DNA from: Streptomyces sp. BA2
Lineage (GTDB): Bacteria; Actinomycetota; Actinomycetes; Streptomycetales; Streptomycetaceae
Direction of reading: 5' to 3'
DNA: 64,000 nucleotides
Assembly (NCBI RefSeq): GCF_009769735.1
Contig: NZ_WSRO01000002.1
Location: 6,745,001 to 6,809,000 of the forward strand
The stretch's first letter is position 1. The number at the start of each line of letters is the position of its first letter. A model generated the notes under the pieces. That model was given only the letters and a program-made list of their open reading frames with translations, did no database searches and had not been told where the DNA came from. Shown in pieces: positions 28,601 through 36,856 of the stretch. The position numbers and the translations under genes are program-made.

Positions 28601-30348
28601 GTGAAGACGTCGCCCACCCGGGATTCGTAGACCATCTCCTCGTCGAGCTCGCCGACGCGGCCTCCGCCCTTCTTGGGGTCGGCGCCGGCGAGGAAGACCC
28701 CGAAGAGGCCGCGGTCGGGAATCGTGCCCCCGGAGGTGACCGCGAGACGCTGCGCCCCCGGCCGCCCGGTGACGGTGCCGGCGACGCGGTCCCACACCAC
28801 TCGGGGGCGCAACTCCGCGAAGGCGTCCGACGGATAGCGGCCCGCGAGCATGTCCAGGACGGCCGTGAACGCCGACTCCGGGAGCGAGGCGAAGGAGGCG
28901 GCCCGGCGGACCAGGGCCAGCAGGTCGTCGACCTGCCAGGTGTCGAGGGAGACCGTCGCGACGAGCTGCTGAGCCAGGACGTCCAGGGGGTTGGCCGGAA
29001 TGCGCAGCGACTCGATGGAGCCGGTCCGCATCCGCTCGGTGACCACGGCGGCCTGCACCAGGTCGCCTCGGTACTTGGGGAAGACGACGCCGGTGGAGAC
29101 CGCACCCACCTGGTGTCCCGCCCGGCCGACCCGCTGCAGGCCGGAGGCCACGGAGGGCGGTGACTCGACCTGGACCACCAGGTCGACCGCGCCCATGTCG
29201 ATGCCCAGCTCCAGGCTGGACGTGGCGACGACGGCCGGCAGGCGGCCCGCCTTCAGGTCCTCCTCGACGAGCGCGCGCTGCTCCTTGGAGACCGAGCCGT
29301 GGTGGGCTCGGGCGAGGACCGGAGGAGCTCCCTTGGCAGCGCCCGACTCGGCCATCAGCTCCGCGGGGGAGTGGTCTTCGGGAAGGGGCTCTCCCGTCGC
29401 GCGTTCGTACGCGATTTCGTTGAGCCTGTTGCACAGGCGCTCCGCGAGGCGGCGTGAGTTGGCGAACACGATCGTCGAGCGGTGTGCCTGGACGAGGTCG
29501 GTGATGCGTTCCTCGACGTGCGGCCAGATCGAGGGTCGCTCCGCGCCTTGGTCGTTGTCGGCGACCGGCGAGCCTCCCAGCTCCCCGAGGTCCTCGACCG
29601 GCACGACCACGGAGAGGTCGAACTCCTTGCCGGACGGCGGCTGGACGATCTCTACTCTGCGCTGCGGGGACAGATAGCGCGCCACCTCGTCCACCGGACG
29701 GACGGTCGCCGACAGGCCGATGCGGCGGGCGGGCCGGGGCAGCAGCTCGTCGAGCCGTTCCAGGGAGAGGGCGAGATGGGCACCGCGCTTGGTGCCCGCG
29801 ACCGCGTGCACCTCGTCCAGGATCACCGTCTCGATGCCCGTCAGCGCGTCCCGCGCGGCGGAGGTGAGCATCAGGAAGAGCGACTCGGGGGTGGTGATCA
29901 GGATGTCCGGCGGGCGCGTGGCCAGGGAGCGGCGCTCGGCGGGCGGGGTGTCGCCCGAGCGGATACCGACCCGGACCTCGGGCTCGGGGAGCCCGAGGCG
30001 CACGGACTCCTGGCGGATGCCGGTCAGCGGGCTGCGCAGATTACGCTCCACGTCGACCGCGAGGGCCTTCAGCGGAGACACGTACAGCACGCGGCAGCGC
30101 TTCTTGGGGTCGGCCGGCGGCGGCGTCGAGGCCAGCTGGTCGAGGGCGGCGAGGAACGCGGCCAGCGTCTTGCCCGAGCCGGTGGGCGCGACGACCAGCA
30201 CGTCCGAGCCCTCGCCGATGGCCTTCCACGCCCCGGCCTGCGCGGACGTGGGCGCGGAGAAAGCCCCCGTGAACCAGCTGCGGGTCGCGGGGGAGAACCC
30301 ATCGAGGGCGCCGGGGGCGCCGGGAGCACTGGATGCGGACCTGACCAT
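25648..30348 (-). CDS. lhr: Large superfamily 2 ATP-dependent helicase Lhr
   Basis: The 1566-residue helicase belongs to the long, 'full-length' Lhr class implicated in DNA repair. The N-terminal Lhr core (about 1-860) carries Walker A APTGSGKT (Lys60), DEVH box (178-181), SAT motif III and QRVGRAGH motif VI, then winged-helix and beta-barrel modules. A C-terminal extension of about 650 residues is as in mycobacterial Lhr. ATG at 30348 begins MVRSAS; the frame is open to 30429 but that would overlap the divergent AraC gene. Nei follows it downstream, a conserved repair pairing. A 79-nt gap separates it from araC. Confidence 0.95.
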   Translation of the reverse strand: MVRSASSAPGAPGALDGFSPATRSWFTGAFSAPTSAQAGAWKAIGEGSDVLVVAPTGSGKTLAAFLAALDQLASTPPPADPKKRCRVLYVSPLKALAVDVERNLRSPLTGIRQESVRLGLPEPEVRVGIRSGDTPPAERRSLATRPPDILITTPESLFLMLTSAARDALTGIETVILDEVHAVAGTKRGAHLALSLERLDELLPRPARRIGLSATVRPVDEVARYLSPQRRVEIVQPPSGKEFDLSVVVPVEDLGELGGSPVADNDQGAERPSIWPHVEERITDLVQAHRSTIVFANSRRLAERLCNRLNEIAYERATGEPLPEDHSPAELMAESGAAKGAPPVLARAHHGSVSKEQRALVEEDLKAGRLPAVVATSSLELGIDMGAVDLVVQVESPPSVASGLQRVGRAGHQVGAVSTGVVFPKYRGDLVQAAVVTERMRTGSIESLRIPANPLDVLAQQLVATVSLDTWQVDDLLALVRRAASFASLPESAFTAVLDMLAGRYPSDAFAELRPRVVWDRVAGTVTGRPGAQRLAVTSGGTIPDRGLFGVFLAGADPKKGGGRVGELDEEMVYESRVGDVFTLGTSSWRIEDITRDRVLVSPAPGVPGRLPFWKGDQLGRPLELGRAVGAFLREVGSLSRDDARVRLLAAGLDDWAADNVLTYLAEQREACGHIPDDRTIVVERFRDELGDWRVVVHSPFGAQVHAPWALALASKLTERYGMDAQVMHADDGIVLRLPDADLMSLDLLDQEPTDRPLEYDSEQAPVGAGDVAFDKGEVNQIVTDQVGGSALFASRFRECAARALLLPRRSPGKRTPLWQQRQRAAQLLQVASEFGSFPIVLEAVRECLQDVFDVPGLTELMGDIESRKVRLVEVTTPEPSPFARSLLFGYVAQFLYEGDSPLAERRAAALSLDSRLLSELLGQAELRELLDADVLTELEQELQWRTEDRRVKDAEGVADLLRLLGPLTAAELAERGAEPEWAQELASTRRAISVRIAGADHWAAIEDAGRLRDALGTALPVGVPEAFTEPVKDPLGDLVARYARTHGPFTSATAAARFGLGVAVTEGALQRLAANGRVVQGEFHPAGIGQEWCDAAVLRRLRRRSLAALRHELEPVPPAALAQFLPQWQNLSGHGLRGVDGLVRAIEQLQGATVPASALEKLVLPSRVSGYAPAMLDELTAAGEVVWAGAGALPGKDGWVSLYLADAAPLLLPPAHPLELTALHESVLGTLSGGYGLFFRQIADQVRATTHPEASDPQLADVIWDLAWSGRLTNDTLAPMRSLLGSGRTAGSTAHRAKRTIPRGRYGTLTAAARPTSRTGPPTVAGRWSLLPAHEPDPTLRAHALARTLLDRHGVVTRGAVAAEGVEGGFSATYRVLSAFEDSGQARRGYVVEGLGAAQFAMDGAVDRLRAAANARDRADSSPAAMNYSPRPSETQAIVLAAADPANAYGAALPWPEPPTDAGHKPGRKAGSLVVLVDGELTLYMERGGKTLLAWPTSPQDDTPATEDARLHAAAEALASAARAGSLGTVTVERVNGGSALTSPFAPLLEGAGFHATPRGLRLRA

Positions 30349-30427
30349 GACCCCATCGTGCACCCCGCCACTGACAACGGCGCCGACCTGCGGAAAAGGG
30401 TTTGCACGGCTGTCGCAGAATGGGGGC

Positions 30428-31321
30428 ATGGCAGGTTCGGCGGAGCAGGCGCGGCACTGGCGGTACGCGGAGCTGCCCGGGGTCGACCTGCTGCGTGCCC
30501 ACTACATCAACAAGACGTTCGTGCGACACACCCACGAGCACTTCGTGATCGCAGCGATCGCCGAAGGCGTCGACGTCTTCCACCACGGCGGTGCCGATCA
30601 GCACGCGGGACCGGGGACCCTGGCCCTGATCAACCCCGACACGCCCCACACGGGCCGGGCCGGTGCGCCCGAGGGCTGGCGGTACGCGGCGGTCTATCCG
30701 TCGCCGGAACTGGTCGCGGCCATCGCCGCGGAGACCACCACCATCCGAGGAGCCCCCGGCTTCATCCGCCCTGTGCTCGAGGACCAGTACGCCGTGACCC
30801 TCGTCCACCGGGTGCTGCGAGCCGCTGAGGAGGGCAACGCGCTCGCGGCCGACACCTTGCTCCGGGTGGCGGTGACCCGGCTGCTGCGGCTGAACGGCGG
30901 CCCCGTCCCGCAGCGTGCCGTGCGCACGGCCGGTGCCAGGACCGCGGCACGCGCGCGTGCCGTCCTGGAGGAGCGGCTCGTCGACCCGCCGAGCCTGGAG
31001 CGGCTCGCCACCGATCTCGGAGTCGGCCCCTTCGCCCTGCTGCGGGCCTTCCGGGACACGTACGGAATGCCTCCGCACGCCTGGCTCACCGACGCCCGTG
31101 TGCGCGCCGCACTGCGCCTCCTGGACACGGGAACGACACCCGCCGAAGCGGCCGTCGCCGTGGGCTTCACCGACCAGCCGCACCTGAACCGGCACTTCAC
31201 GCGGATCGTCGGCGTGCCGCCCGGGGCGTACCAGCGTGAGCGCAAGAACGTACAAGACGGGGAATCGGCCCTGCTCGTACCGTCCGGCGTGTGGCAGAAC
31301 AGACGACACCCGCAGGCATAA
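30428..31321 (+). CDS. AraC-family transcriptional regulator of azlCD
   Basis: The 297-residue protein has an N-terminal AraC-binding cupin (about 15-100; HTHEHFVIAAIAEG, INPDTPHTG) and two C-terminal HTH motifs (about 185-285; PSLERLATDLGVGPFALLRAFR and AVAVGFTDQPHLNRHFTRIVG). ATG at 30428 is preceded by a GGGGG run. Its 3' end overlaps the azlC start by 31 nt, so it is cotranscribed with and probably regulates azlC-azlD, perhaps in response to a branched-chain or other amino acid. It is divergent from lhr. Confidence 0.92.
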   Translation: MAGSAEQARHWRYAELPGVDLLRAHYINKTFVRHTHEHFVIAAIAEGVDVFHHGGADQHAGPGTLALINPDTPHTGRAGAPEGWRYAAVYPSPELVAAIAAETTTIRGAPGFIRPVLEDQYAVTLVHRVLRAAEEGNALAADTLLRVAVTRLLRLNGGPVPQRAVRTAGARTAARARAVLEERLVDPPSLERLATDLGVGPFALLRAFRDTYGMPPHAWLTDARVRAALRLLDTGTTPAEAAVAVGFTDQPHLNRHFTRIVGVPPGAYQRERKNVQDGESALLVPSGVWQNRRHPQA

Positions 31322-32145
31322 CCCCAGGCCAGATCGAGCACGACGACCGGTCGACCGGCACACCGGAGAAACCCGACTCCGCCGTCGTCCGCGACGCCCT
31401 CGGCGTCGGGATCGCCGTCGGACTCTCCGGCTTCGCCTTCGGGGTGACCTCGGCGGGCAGCGGCCTCACCGTGCTCCAGACCTGCGCGCTCAGCCTGCTG
31501 GTCTTCACCGGGGCCTCGCAGTTCGCACTGGTCGGGGCGCTTGCGGGCGGCGGAAATCCGTTCACCGCGGCGGCGGGCGCCTTCTTCCTCGGCGTACGCA
31601 ACGCGTTCTACGGGCTGCGGCTCTCGCAGTTGCTGGCCCTCCCGCGCGCGGTGCGCCCGTTCGCCGCCCACTGGGTCATCGACGAGACCACCGCCGTCTC
31701 GCTCGCACAGCCGACACGGCGCGCCGCCCGCATCGGCTTCACCGTCACCGGACTGAGCCTCTACTTGCTGTGGAACCTCACCACGCTCCTCGGGGCGCTC
31801 GGCGCCGAGGCCATCGGTGACACCGACGTGTGGGGGCTCGACGCCGCGGGACCGGCGGTCTTCCTCGCGCTGCTCGCGCCGATGCTGCGGACGACTACGG
31901 AGCGGGCCGTGGCAGCGGTCGCGGTCCTCCTGGGGCTCGGCCTGCTACCCGTGCTGCCCGCCGGAGTGCCGGTCCTGGTGGCCGCACTCGCCGTGCCGGC
32001 GGTGCTCTACGTAGAGGGTCGCAAGGCATCCGCCGAGGGAGCCGCATGCCCCGACGGCGCCCAGAACGACACCCAGGCCCAGAACGACACCCAGGCCCAG
32101 AACGACACCCAGGCCCAGAACGACAGCCAGAAGGAAGACCGTTGA
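31291..32145 (+). CDS. azlC: AzlC-family amino-acid exporter, large subunit
   Basis: The 284-residue membrane protein has seven to eight hydrophobic segments and the AzlC core (GVTSAGSGLTVLQTCALSLL, TGASQFALVGALAGGG, FFLGVRNAFYGL). With AzlD it exports branched-chain amino acids or their analogues in Bacillus; the substrate here is untested. GTG at 31291 lies inside the araC 3' end. The cytoplasmic C-terminus carries four copies of the hexapeptide AQNDTQ, unrelated to transport. The stop overlaps the azlD start. Confidence 0.91.
   Translation: MAEQTTPAGITPGQIEHDDRSTGTPEKPDSAVVRDALGVGIAVGLSGFAFGVTSAGSGLTVLQTCALSLLVFTGASQFALVGALAGGGNPFTAAAGAFFLGVRNAFYGLRLSQLLALPRAVRPFAAHWVIDETTAVSLAQPTRRAARIGFTVTGLSLYLLWNLTTLLGALGAEAIGDTDVWGLDAAGPAVFLALLAPMLRTTTERAVAAVAVLLGLGLLPVLPAGVPVLVAALAVPAVLYVEGRKASAEGAACPDGAQNDTQAQNDTQAQNDTQAQNDSQKEDR
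32059..32130 (+). repeat. Four 18-bp tandem repeats at the azlC 3' end
   Basis: GCCCAGAACGACACCCAG occurs three times exactly and a fourth time with one change (ACAGCCAG). The repeats encode AQNDTQ units and should vary in number between strains. Confidence 0.95.
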
Positions 32146-32450
32146 ACATCTGGATCGCGATCGGCGTGACCTTCGTCGGCTGTTACCTCGTGAAGCTCGC
32201 GGGCCTGCTGGTACCGGCGGGCGCCCTGGAACGCCCGCTCGTCAAGCGCATGGCCGCCCTGCTGCCCGTGGCGCTGCTGGCCGCGCTCACAGCCCAGCAG
32301 GCCTTCGCCGATGGCAGGGCCCTGGAGCTCGACGCGAAGGCCCTGGGGCTCGCGGCGGCGGCCGTGGCGCTGCTGATGCGGGCCCCGTTCCTGGTCGTCA
32401 TCGGGGCGGCCGTGGTCGTCACGGCGGGGGCGCGGGCGCTCATGGGCTGA
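32142..32450 (+). CDS. azlD: AzlD-family amino-acid exporter, small subunit
   Basis: The 102-residue protein has four hydrophobic helices and the AzlD pattern (residues 1-20 IWIAIGVTFVGCYLVKLAG; ALLPVALLAALTAQQAF). TTG at 32142 overlaps the azlC stop (TTGA) behind AAGGA, so translation is coupled. It forms the two-part exporter with AzlC. Confidence 0.9.
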   Translation: MNIWIAIGVTFVGCYLVKLAGLLVPAGALERPLVKRMAALLPVALLAALTAQQAFADGRALELDAKALGLAAAAVALLMRAPFLVVIGAAVVVTAGARALMG

Positions 32451-32688
32451 CCGCTGCCGCCATCAGCCAGCCTTGCTCGTAGCCCGCGGACACCGTGGCG
32501 AGCACCACCCCGTCGGCGGTGTCGAACACCGCGACGTTCGCGAACGCCGGGAAGAAGCCCACCCGTTCGCGCAGCCGCACCAGCTCGTCCCCGGTGTGCG
32601 CGCCGGTGAGGTGGGCCAGGAGCGTCTCCTCGCCCCGCCAGACCTGGTCGACGTACTCGGAGTAGTCCACTGCCTTGTGCTCGGTCAT
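32440..32688 (-). pseudogene. Short remnant resembling the N-terminus of a metallo-beta-lactamase-fold hydrolase
   Basis: The 82-residue frame (MTEHKAVDYSEYVDQVWRG) includes FFPAFANVAVFDTADGVVL, which resembles the first strands of MBL-fold or alkylsulfatase-type enzymes (FANVAVFDTxDGLVLVDTG). After that segment the sequence changes to ATVSAGYEQGWL and stops, with no HxHxDH metal site. Full enzymes are 300-500 residues. I read it as a truncated relic, though a small functional protein cannot be excluded. Its 3' end overlaps azlD by 11 nt. Confidence 0.5.
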
Positions 32689-32841
32689 GCCCGCGGCTCC
32701 TCGTGACCAGTGGGGTGGATGGCCACAGGTCACGAGTTTCGGACCCTGCCGCGTGATCGAACACCCGCTCCCGTCACGCACAGGTCCCGTGGGTAATGTG
32801 ACGCGTCACAATCGCGGCCCAGCCCCCGGAGAGGAGACACC

Positions 32842-34041
32842 GTGGCCCTGTCCTCCGAGGCGAGATCCCTCGCGGCGCGCTGCGAGCCCAGGGTCAATGA
32901 GCTGGCCCGCAGGATGGCCCGTGAGTCGTTCGAGGAGCTGCCCGGCTACGCGGAGCTCCCCGACGACGTGAAGGACCTGGAGATAGCCGCGACCGCACGC
33001 CACGGAGTGCGCCTCTTCCTGCGCCGCGTCTCCGATCGGCCCGGCAGCCACCGGCTCTTCCGCGAGCGGGCCGCACAGCGCGCGGAAGAGGGCATGCCGC
33101 TGCACCTCCTGCTGCGGACGCACGCTCTGGGGGTCTATGTCCTGTGGCAGGCGCTGCGCGACGTGGCCCGCCCCGGCGAGGAAGCGGCCCTGGTCGAGCT
33201 CGTGGACGTGCTGCTGCAGTCGCACCCGGCCATCGTCGGAGCCGTGGCCGAGACCTACCTGGACGAGCGATCCGCCCTGGAGGCCGAGCAGCGTGCCCAG
33301 CGCAAGTCCCTGGTCCGCGGTCTGCTCGACGGCATGGTGCCGCCCGGCCATGTGCTGCTCGAACAGCTGCGCCTCGCGGGGCCCGTGCTCGTCCTGGCGG
33401 TCGGCTTCGACGGGGCGCCGGCCGAGGGCCCCGTAGCGGTACGGCGGCGGCTGCGGCGGGTGCAGACCGCCCTGGACCACGCCTTCGAGGTGGAGGTGCT
33501 GGCCCTCCTGGAGGCCGACGGCGGACGGGTCATCGTGCCCCAGCAGTGCCGGCCGCCCGAAGACCTGCCGCGCCGCCTCAGCAAGGCCTGCGACCTTCCC
33601 GTACGCGTGGCCGCCGTGGACGCCGCCGGGCCCGAGGCCGTGACCGACGCGGCGCGGACCGCGACGGAGATACTGCGCATCACGCGCGCGTGCGGGATGC
33701 CTCCGGGACTGCACCGCATGGAGGACGTGCTCCTCGAGTACCACCTCTCCCGCCGCAACGAGAGCAGCCACCTCATCTCCGCGCTGCTCGACCCGGTCGC
33801 CGACCGCCCCGAGCTCCTGGAGACGCTGCGTACCCACCTCGGCCATCAACAGGAGCGCAGGGCGACCGCCGCAGCCCTCGGCCTGCACCCCAACACCGTG
33901 GACAACCGCCTCGCGAAGATCGGCGAACGCACCGGCATCGACCTGTCGGCGCCGCGCGGCACGGCACTCGCCATCGCGGCGCTGCTCCTGAGGGAGGCCG
34001 AGGAACCCCCGTCAGGCGATGGACCGGCCGTACGCCCGTAG
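32842..34041 (+). CDS. PucR/CdaR-type transcriptional regulator
   Basis: GTG at 32842 follows GGAGAGGAGA. The 399-residue protein has an N-terminal helical sensory region (about 1-160), a GGDEF-like middle (about 170-300; VLVLAVGFDGAPAEGP) and a C-terminal PucR-type HTH (about 330-385; ERRATAAALGLHPNTVDNRLAKI). Proteins of this class in Streptomyces often control purine, amino-acid or developmental genes; the target is unknown here. It is convergent with the next gene with a 30-nt overlap. Confidence 0.85.
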   Translation: MALSSEARSLAARCEPRVNELARRMARESFEELPGYAELPDDVKDLEIAATARHGVRLFLRRVSDRPGSHRLFRERAAQRAEEGMPLHLLLRTHALGVYVLWQALRDVARPGEEAALVELVDVLLQSHPAIVGAVAETYLDERSALEAEQRAQRKSLVRGLLDGMVPPGHVLLEQLRLAGPVLVLAVGFDGAPAEGPVAVRRRLRRVQTALDHAFEVEVLALLEADGGRVIVPQQCRPPEDLPRRLSKACDLPVRVAAVDAAGPEAVTDAARTATEILRITRACGMPPGLHRMEDVLLEYHLSRRNESSHLISALLDPVADRPELLETLRTHLGHQQERRATAAALGLHPNTVDNRLAKIGERTGIDLSAPRGTALAIAALLLREAEEPPSGDGPAVRP

Positions 34042-34968
34042 GGTGCGCAGCGCCTCGATGGTGACGATCGGGCGTGCTTCGAGGGTGCTGGCCTGTGCCC
34101 ACTGCCGCCATCGGATCGGCCAGCCGCCGTCCTCCTGCTGCTCCCGCTCCAGGAAGTCCAGGGAGAGCGCCATCTCCTCGTCGGTGAACCACGCGCGCGC
34201 GAGTGACTCGGGGGCCTTCGCGTAGTCGTGCGGGAAGTGATGCTCACCCGGTGCGTAGCCCGGCGCCACGGGATACGCGTCCAGCCGCTCGGGGTCGAGC
34301 GCCACGAGGTTCTGCTCCCGCGCGATCCTGCCGAGCCGGTCGGCTGCCGCCTCCGCGCGCGGGCGGTCGGGCGCCCCGTCGAGGAAGGCGACGGCCGCCT
34401 CGATCTCGTACGGATGGGACTTCTCCAGGGACTCCACCGCGGCCCAGCAGAAGTCGGTGGCCCTGAACAGCCAGGCGTGCCACACCTCGTTGCGGTGCAA
34501 CAGGCCCACTACGGGGCCGGTGGCGAGGAGTTCGCTGGGAGGATCGTCCAGCACGGGCACGAACGGAGCCGAGGGGTAGCCGCGTTGGCTGGGATGGATC
34601 GCCGGAAGGGCACCGTCGGACGTCGACACCGACGTCAGATAGCGGCACACGCGCTCCACCCGCTGCCCGCCGCAGCGTCGGATCGAGTCCAGGACGCGCA
34701 GCGCGTGTCCGGCGTGCAGGGGCTGGCTGACAGGGCCGCGCAGATCCGGTTCGAGCGCGTATCCGTACCCCCCGTCCTCGGTGTCGTACGCGGCCAGGGC
34801 GGTCTCGACCGCGTCGGCCGACGGGCCGGCTCCGGCACGGCCCGTGCCGGTCAGGAAGTGGTACGCGAACCGCCGCTGCTCGAGGACGCGCGCGGTGAGC
34901 CAGACGAAGTGCTCGGCGCGTGCGACCGGCGAGTGCGCGGCGTGCGGGGATGCTCCGGTTTCGGCCAT
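34012..34968 (-). CDS. Hypothetical protein with terpenoid-cyclase-like (alpha/alpha toroid) repeats
   Basis: The 318-residue protein is not assigned to a characterised family. Motifs EDGGYGYALEPD (about residue 66) and EDGGWPIRW (about 285) resemble the QW/DGG repeats of prenyltransferase and squalene-cyclase alpha-alpha barrels. Trp, His and Tyr are frequent (HNEVWHAWLF, EHHFPHDYA). No catalytic DXDD motif is visible. The fold suggestion is inference. Its 3' end overlaps the convergent regulator. Confidence 0.78.
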   Translation of the reverse strand: MAETGASPHAAHSPVARAEHFVWLTARVLEQRRFAYHFLTGTGRAGAGPSADAVETALAAYDTEDGGYGYALEPDLRGPVSQPLHAGHALRVLDSIRRCGGQRVERVCRYLTSVSTSDGALPAIHPSQRGYPSAPFVPVLDDPPSELLATGPVVGLLHRNEVWHAWLFRATDFCWAAVESLEKSHPYEIEAAVAFLDGAPDRPRAEAAADRLGRIAREQNLVALDPERLDAYPVAPGYAPGEHHFPHDYAKAPESLARAWFTDEEMALSLDFLEREQQEDGGWPIRWRQWAQASTLEARPIVTIEALRTLRAYGRSIA

Positions 34969-35047
34969 GCACAGACCGTAGGCCGGAAAGCGCCTTCGGT
35001 CAGTCCCCTGCGTCCGGCTGCACTCTCAAGGGAGCGATACTGAGGGC

Positions 35048-35242
35048 ATGCGGTTGACGGTTTTCTGGGAGCGGATGGCGGACCACTTCGGACAGGGGTA
35101 CGCCGACTCGTTCGCTCGCGATCACGTGATGGCCGAGCTCGGCGGGCGCACGGTGCATCAGGCACTGGACGCGGGCTGGGACGCCAAGGACGTCTGGCGC
35201 GCTGTGTGCGCTGCCATGGACGTACCTGCCGAAAGGCGCTGA
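35048..35242 (+). CDS. DUF3046 small protein
   Basis: The 64-residue protein MRLTVFWERMADHFGQGY matches the actinobacterial DUF3046 family, usually found just upstream of recA as here. It includes the conserved DHVMAELGGRTVHQAL and WRAVCAAMDVP blocks. Function is unknown. GATACT stands 6 nt before the ATG, hinting at a leaderless or short-leader transcript. Confidence 0.9.
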   Translation: MRLTVFWERMADHFGQGYADSFARDHVMAELGGRTVHQALDAGWDAKDVWRAVCAAMDVPAERR

Positions 35243-35386
35243 CCGCCGGAGGCGGCACGACGTATTCCGGCGCAGCCGGACACAGTCGGACACTTCGCCG
35301 TCCCCCCGCCGCCGCGCCGAGCGCCGTCGAGCGCGAAGACGTGGGGGCGGCGGCCGAATGTCGGTGGCGTGGGCGAGACTGGCCCC

Positions 35387-36685
35387 GTGGCATCGACAGA
35401 CGAGACCGCGCAGGTCACTCAGGACGTAGCTCCGCTCGGCACGACGCCGCCGGCCCAGCCCCCGAGCGGGGCGGAGACCGGGCGGGCCGCCAGCATGCCG
35501 CGCTGGCTGCCGCGCGCCATGGTGCTCGCCCTCGCGCTCATCGCCTGTTTCCAGCTGGGCAGTTGGGCCTTCCACCAGCTGACCGGGCTGCTGATCAACG
35601 TCCTGATCGCGTTCTTCCTGGCGCTCGCGGTCGAGCCCGCGGTGAGCTGGATGGCCGCGCGCGGGCTGCGCAGGGGCTTCGCCACCTTCCTGGTCTTCCT
35701 CGGTGTCCTGATCGTGAGCGCCGGTTTCATCACGCTCATGGGGTCGATGCTCGCGGGCCAGATCGTGGACATGGTCGAGGACTTCCCCGAGTACCTCGAC
35801 GATGTCATCAGCTGGATCAACCAGACGTTCCACACGGAGCTCTCCCGGGTCGAGATCCAGGACAGCCTGGTCCACTCGGACTGGCTGCAGAAGTACGTGC
35901 AGAACAGCGCCAGCGGCGTCCTGGACGTGTCGGCGCAGGTTCTCGGAGGTCTCTTCCAGCTCCTGACGGTCCTGCTGTTCTCGTTCTACTTCGCGGCCGA
36001 CGGCCCCCGGCTGCGGCGTGCGCTCTGCTCGGTGCTGCCGCCCGCCCGCCAGGCCGAAGTGCTCCGCGCCTGGGAGATCGCGGTCGACAAGACCGGCGGC
36101 TACATCTACTCGCGCGGTCTGATGGCGCTGATCTCCGGAGTCGCGCACTACATCCTGCTGCAGGTCCTCAGCGTGCCGTACGCGCCCGTGCTCGCGGTGT
36201 GGGTCGGGCTCGTCTCGCAGTTCATCCCCACCATCGGCACGTATCTGGCGGGCGCGCTGCCGATGCTGATCGCCTTCACGGTCGATCCCTGGTTCGCGCT
36301 GTGGGTGCTGCTCTTCGTCGTGGTCTACCAGCAGTTCGAGAACTACGTCCTGCAGCCCAAGCTCACCGCCAAGAGCGTGGACATCCACCCGGCGGTCGCC
36401 TTCGGGTCGGTCATTGCGGGCACGGCGCTCCTCGGAGCGGTCGGCGCCCTGATCTCCATCCCGGCGATCGCGACCCTGCAGGCCTTCCTGGGGGCGTACG
36501 TGAAGCGGTACGACGTCACGGACGACCCGCGTGTCCACGGACACAGGCGCAAGGGCGGAGCGTCCGTCCTCACGCGCGTGAGGCGTGCTCTGCGGGGGCC
36601 GAACCGGCCGGGGGCGGCGTCGGAGGCCGAGGTCGCGGCGGAGGAGGCTTCGGGTCCGGAGCCGGGCTCGGGCGAGCGCCGGTAG
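35387..36685 (+). CDS. AI-2E family transporter (permease)
   Basis: The 432-residue membrane protein has about eight hydrophobic segments. The family core is clear: LLINVLIAFFLALAVEPAVSWM, the long extracytoplasmic amphipathic region (about 120-190), and the C-terminal FIPTIGTYLAGALPMLIAF with QFENYVLQP. Family members have been proposed as autoinducer-2 exporters or ion/proton antiporters; the substrate here is unknown. A basic tail of about 60 residues follows the last helix. GTG at 35387 is chosen; GTG at 35369 would add six residues, and neither has a strong ribosome site. It precedes recA by 260 nt. Confidence 0.9.
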   Translation: MASTDETAQVTQDVAPLGTTPPAQPPSGAETGRAASMPRWLPRAMVLALALIACFQLGSWAFHQLTGLLINVLIAFFLALAVEPAVSWMAARGLRRGFATFLVFLGVLIVSAGFITLMGSMLAGQIVDMVEDFPEYLDDVISWINQTFHTELSRVEIQDSLVHSDWLQKYVQNSASGVLDVSAQVLGGLFQLLTVLLFSFYFAADGPRLRRALCSVLPPARQAEVLRAWEIAVDKTGGYIYSRGLMALISGVAHYILLQVLSVPYAPVLAVWVGLVSQFIPTIGTYLAGALPMLIAFTVDPWFALWVLLFVVVYQQFENYVLQPKLTAKSVDIHPAVAFGSVIAGTALLGAVGALISIPAIATLQAFLGAYVKRYDVTDDPRVHGHRRKGGASVLTRVRRALRGPNRPGAASEAEVAAEEASGPEPGSGERR

Positions 36686-36734
36686 GCACCCTCCAGGCCT
36701 CCGCCGAAGTCTCGGTGGGAGCCGCGTGGTGCGC

Positions 36735-36764
36735 TTGACACCAAAATCGAACATCCATTCTCAT
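36735..36764 (+). promoter_or_regulatory. recA promoter with LexA (SOS) box
   Basis: A perfect -35 TTGACA is at 36735-36740. GAACATCCATTC at 36749-36760 matches the actinobacterial SOS box GAAC-N4-GTTC with one mismatch and lies between -35 and the expected -10 (about 36758-36764, TTCTCAT). LexA bound here would block RNA polymerase. Transcription from here gives a recA leader of about 175 nt. Confidence 0.82.
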
Positions 36765-36847
36765 GGGTGGCCTGGCGGCGTTTTCCCGGGGTTTTCGCGG
36801 GGGATCCCTGGGGCTCCGGCGGATTTCGGCGGGGCGATCGCCTCGAG

Positions 36848-36856
36848 TTATCCACA
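36848..36856 (+). promoter_or_regulatory. Consensus DnaA box in the recA leader
   Basis: TTATCCACA is an exact 9-mer DnaA box, 90 nt before the recA start and downstream of the promoter. Occurrence by chance in such GC-rich DNA is uncommon. Any role in coupling recA to replication is inference. Confidence 0.5.
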
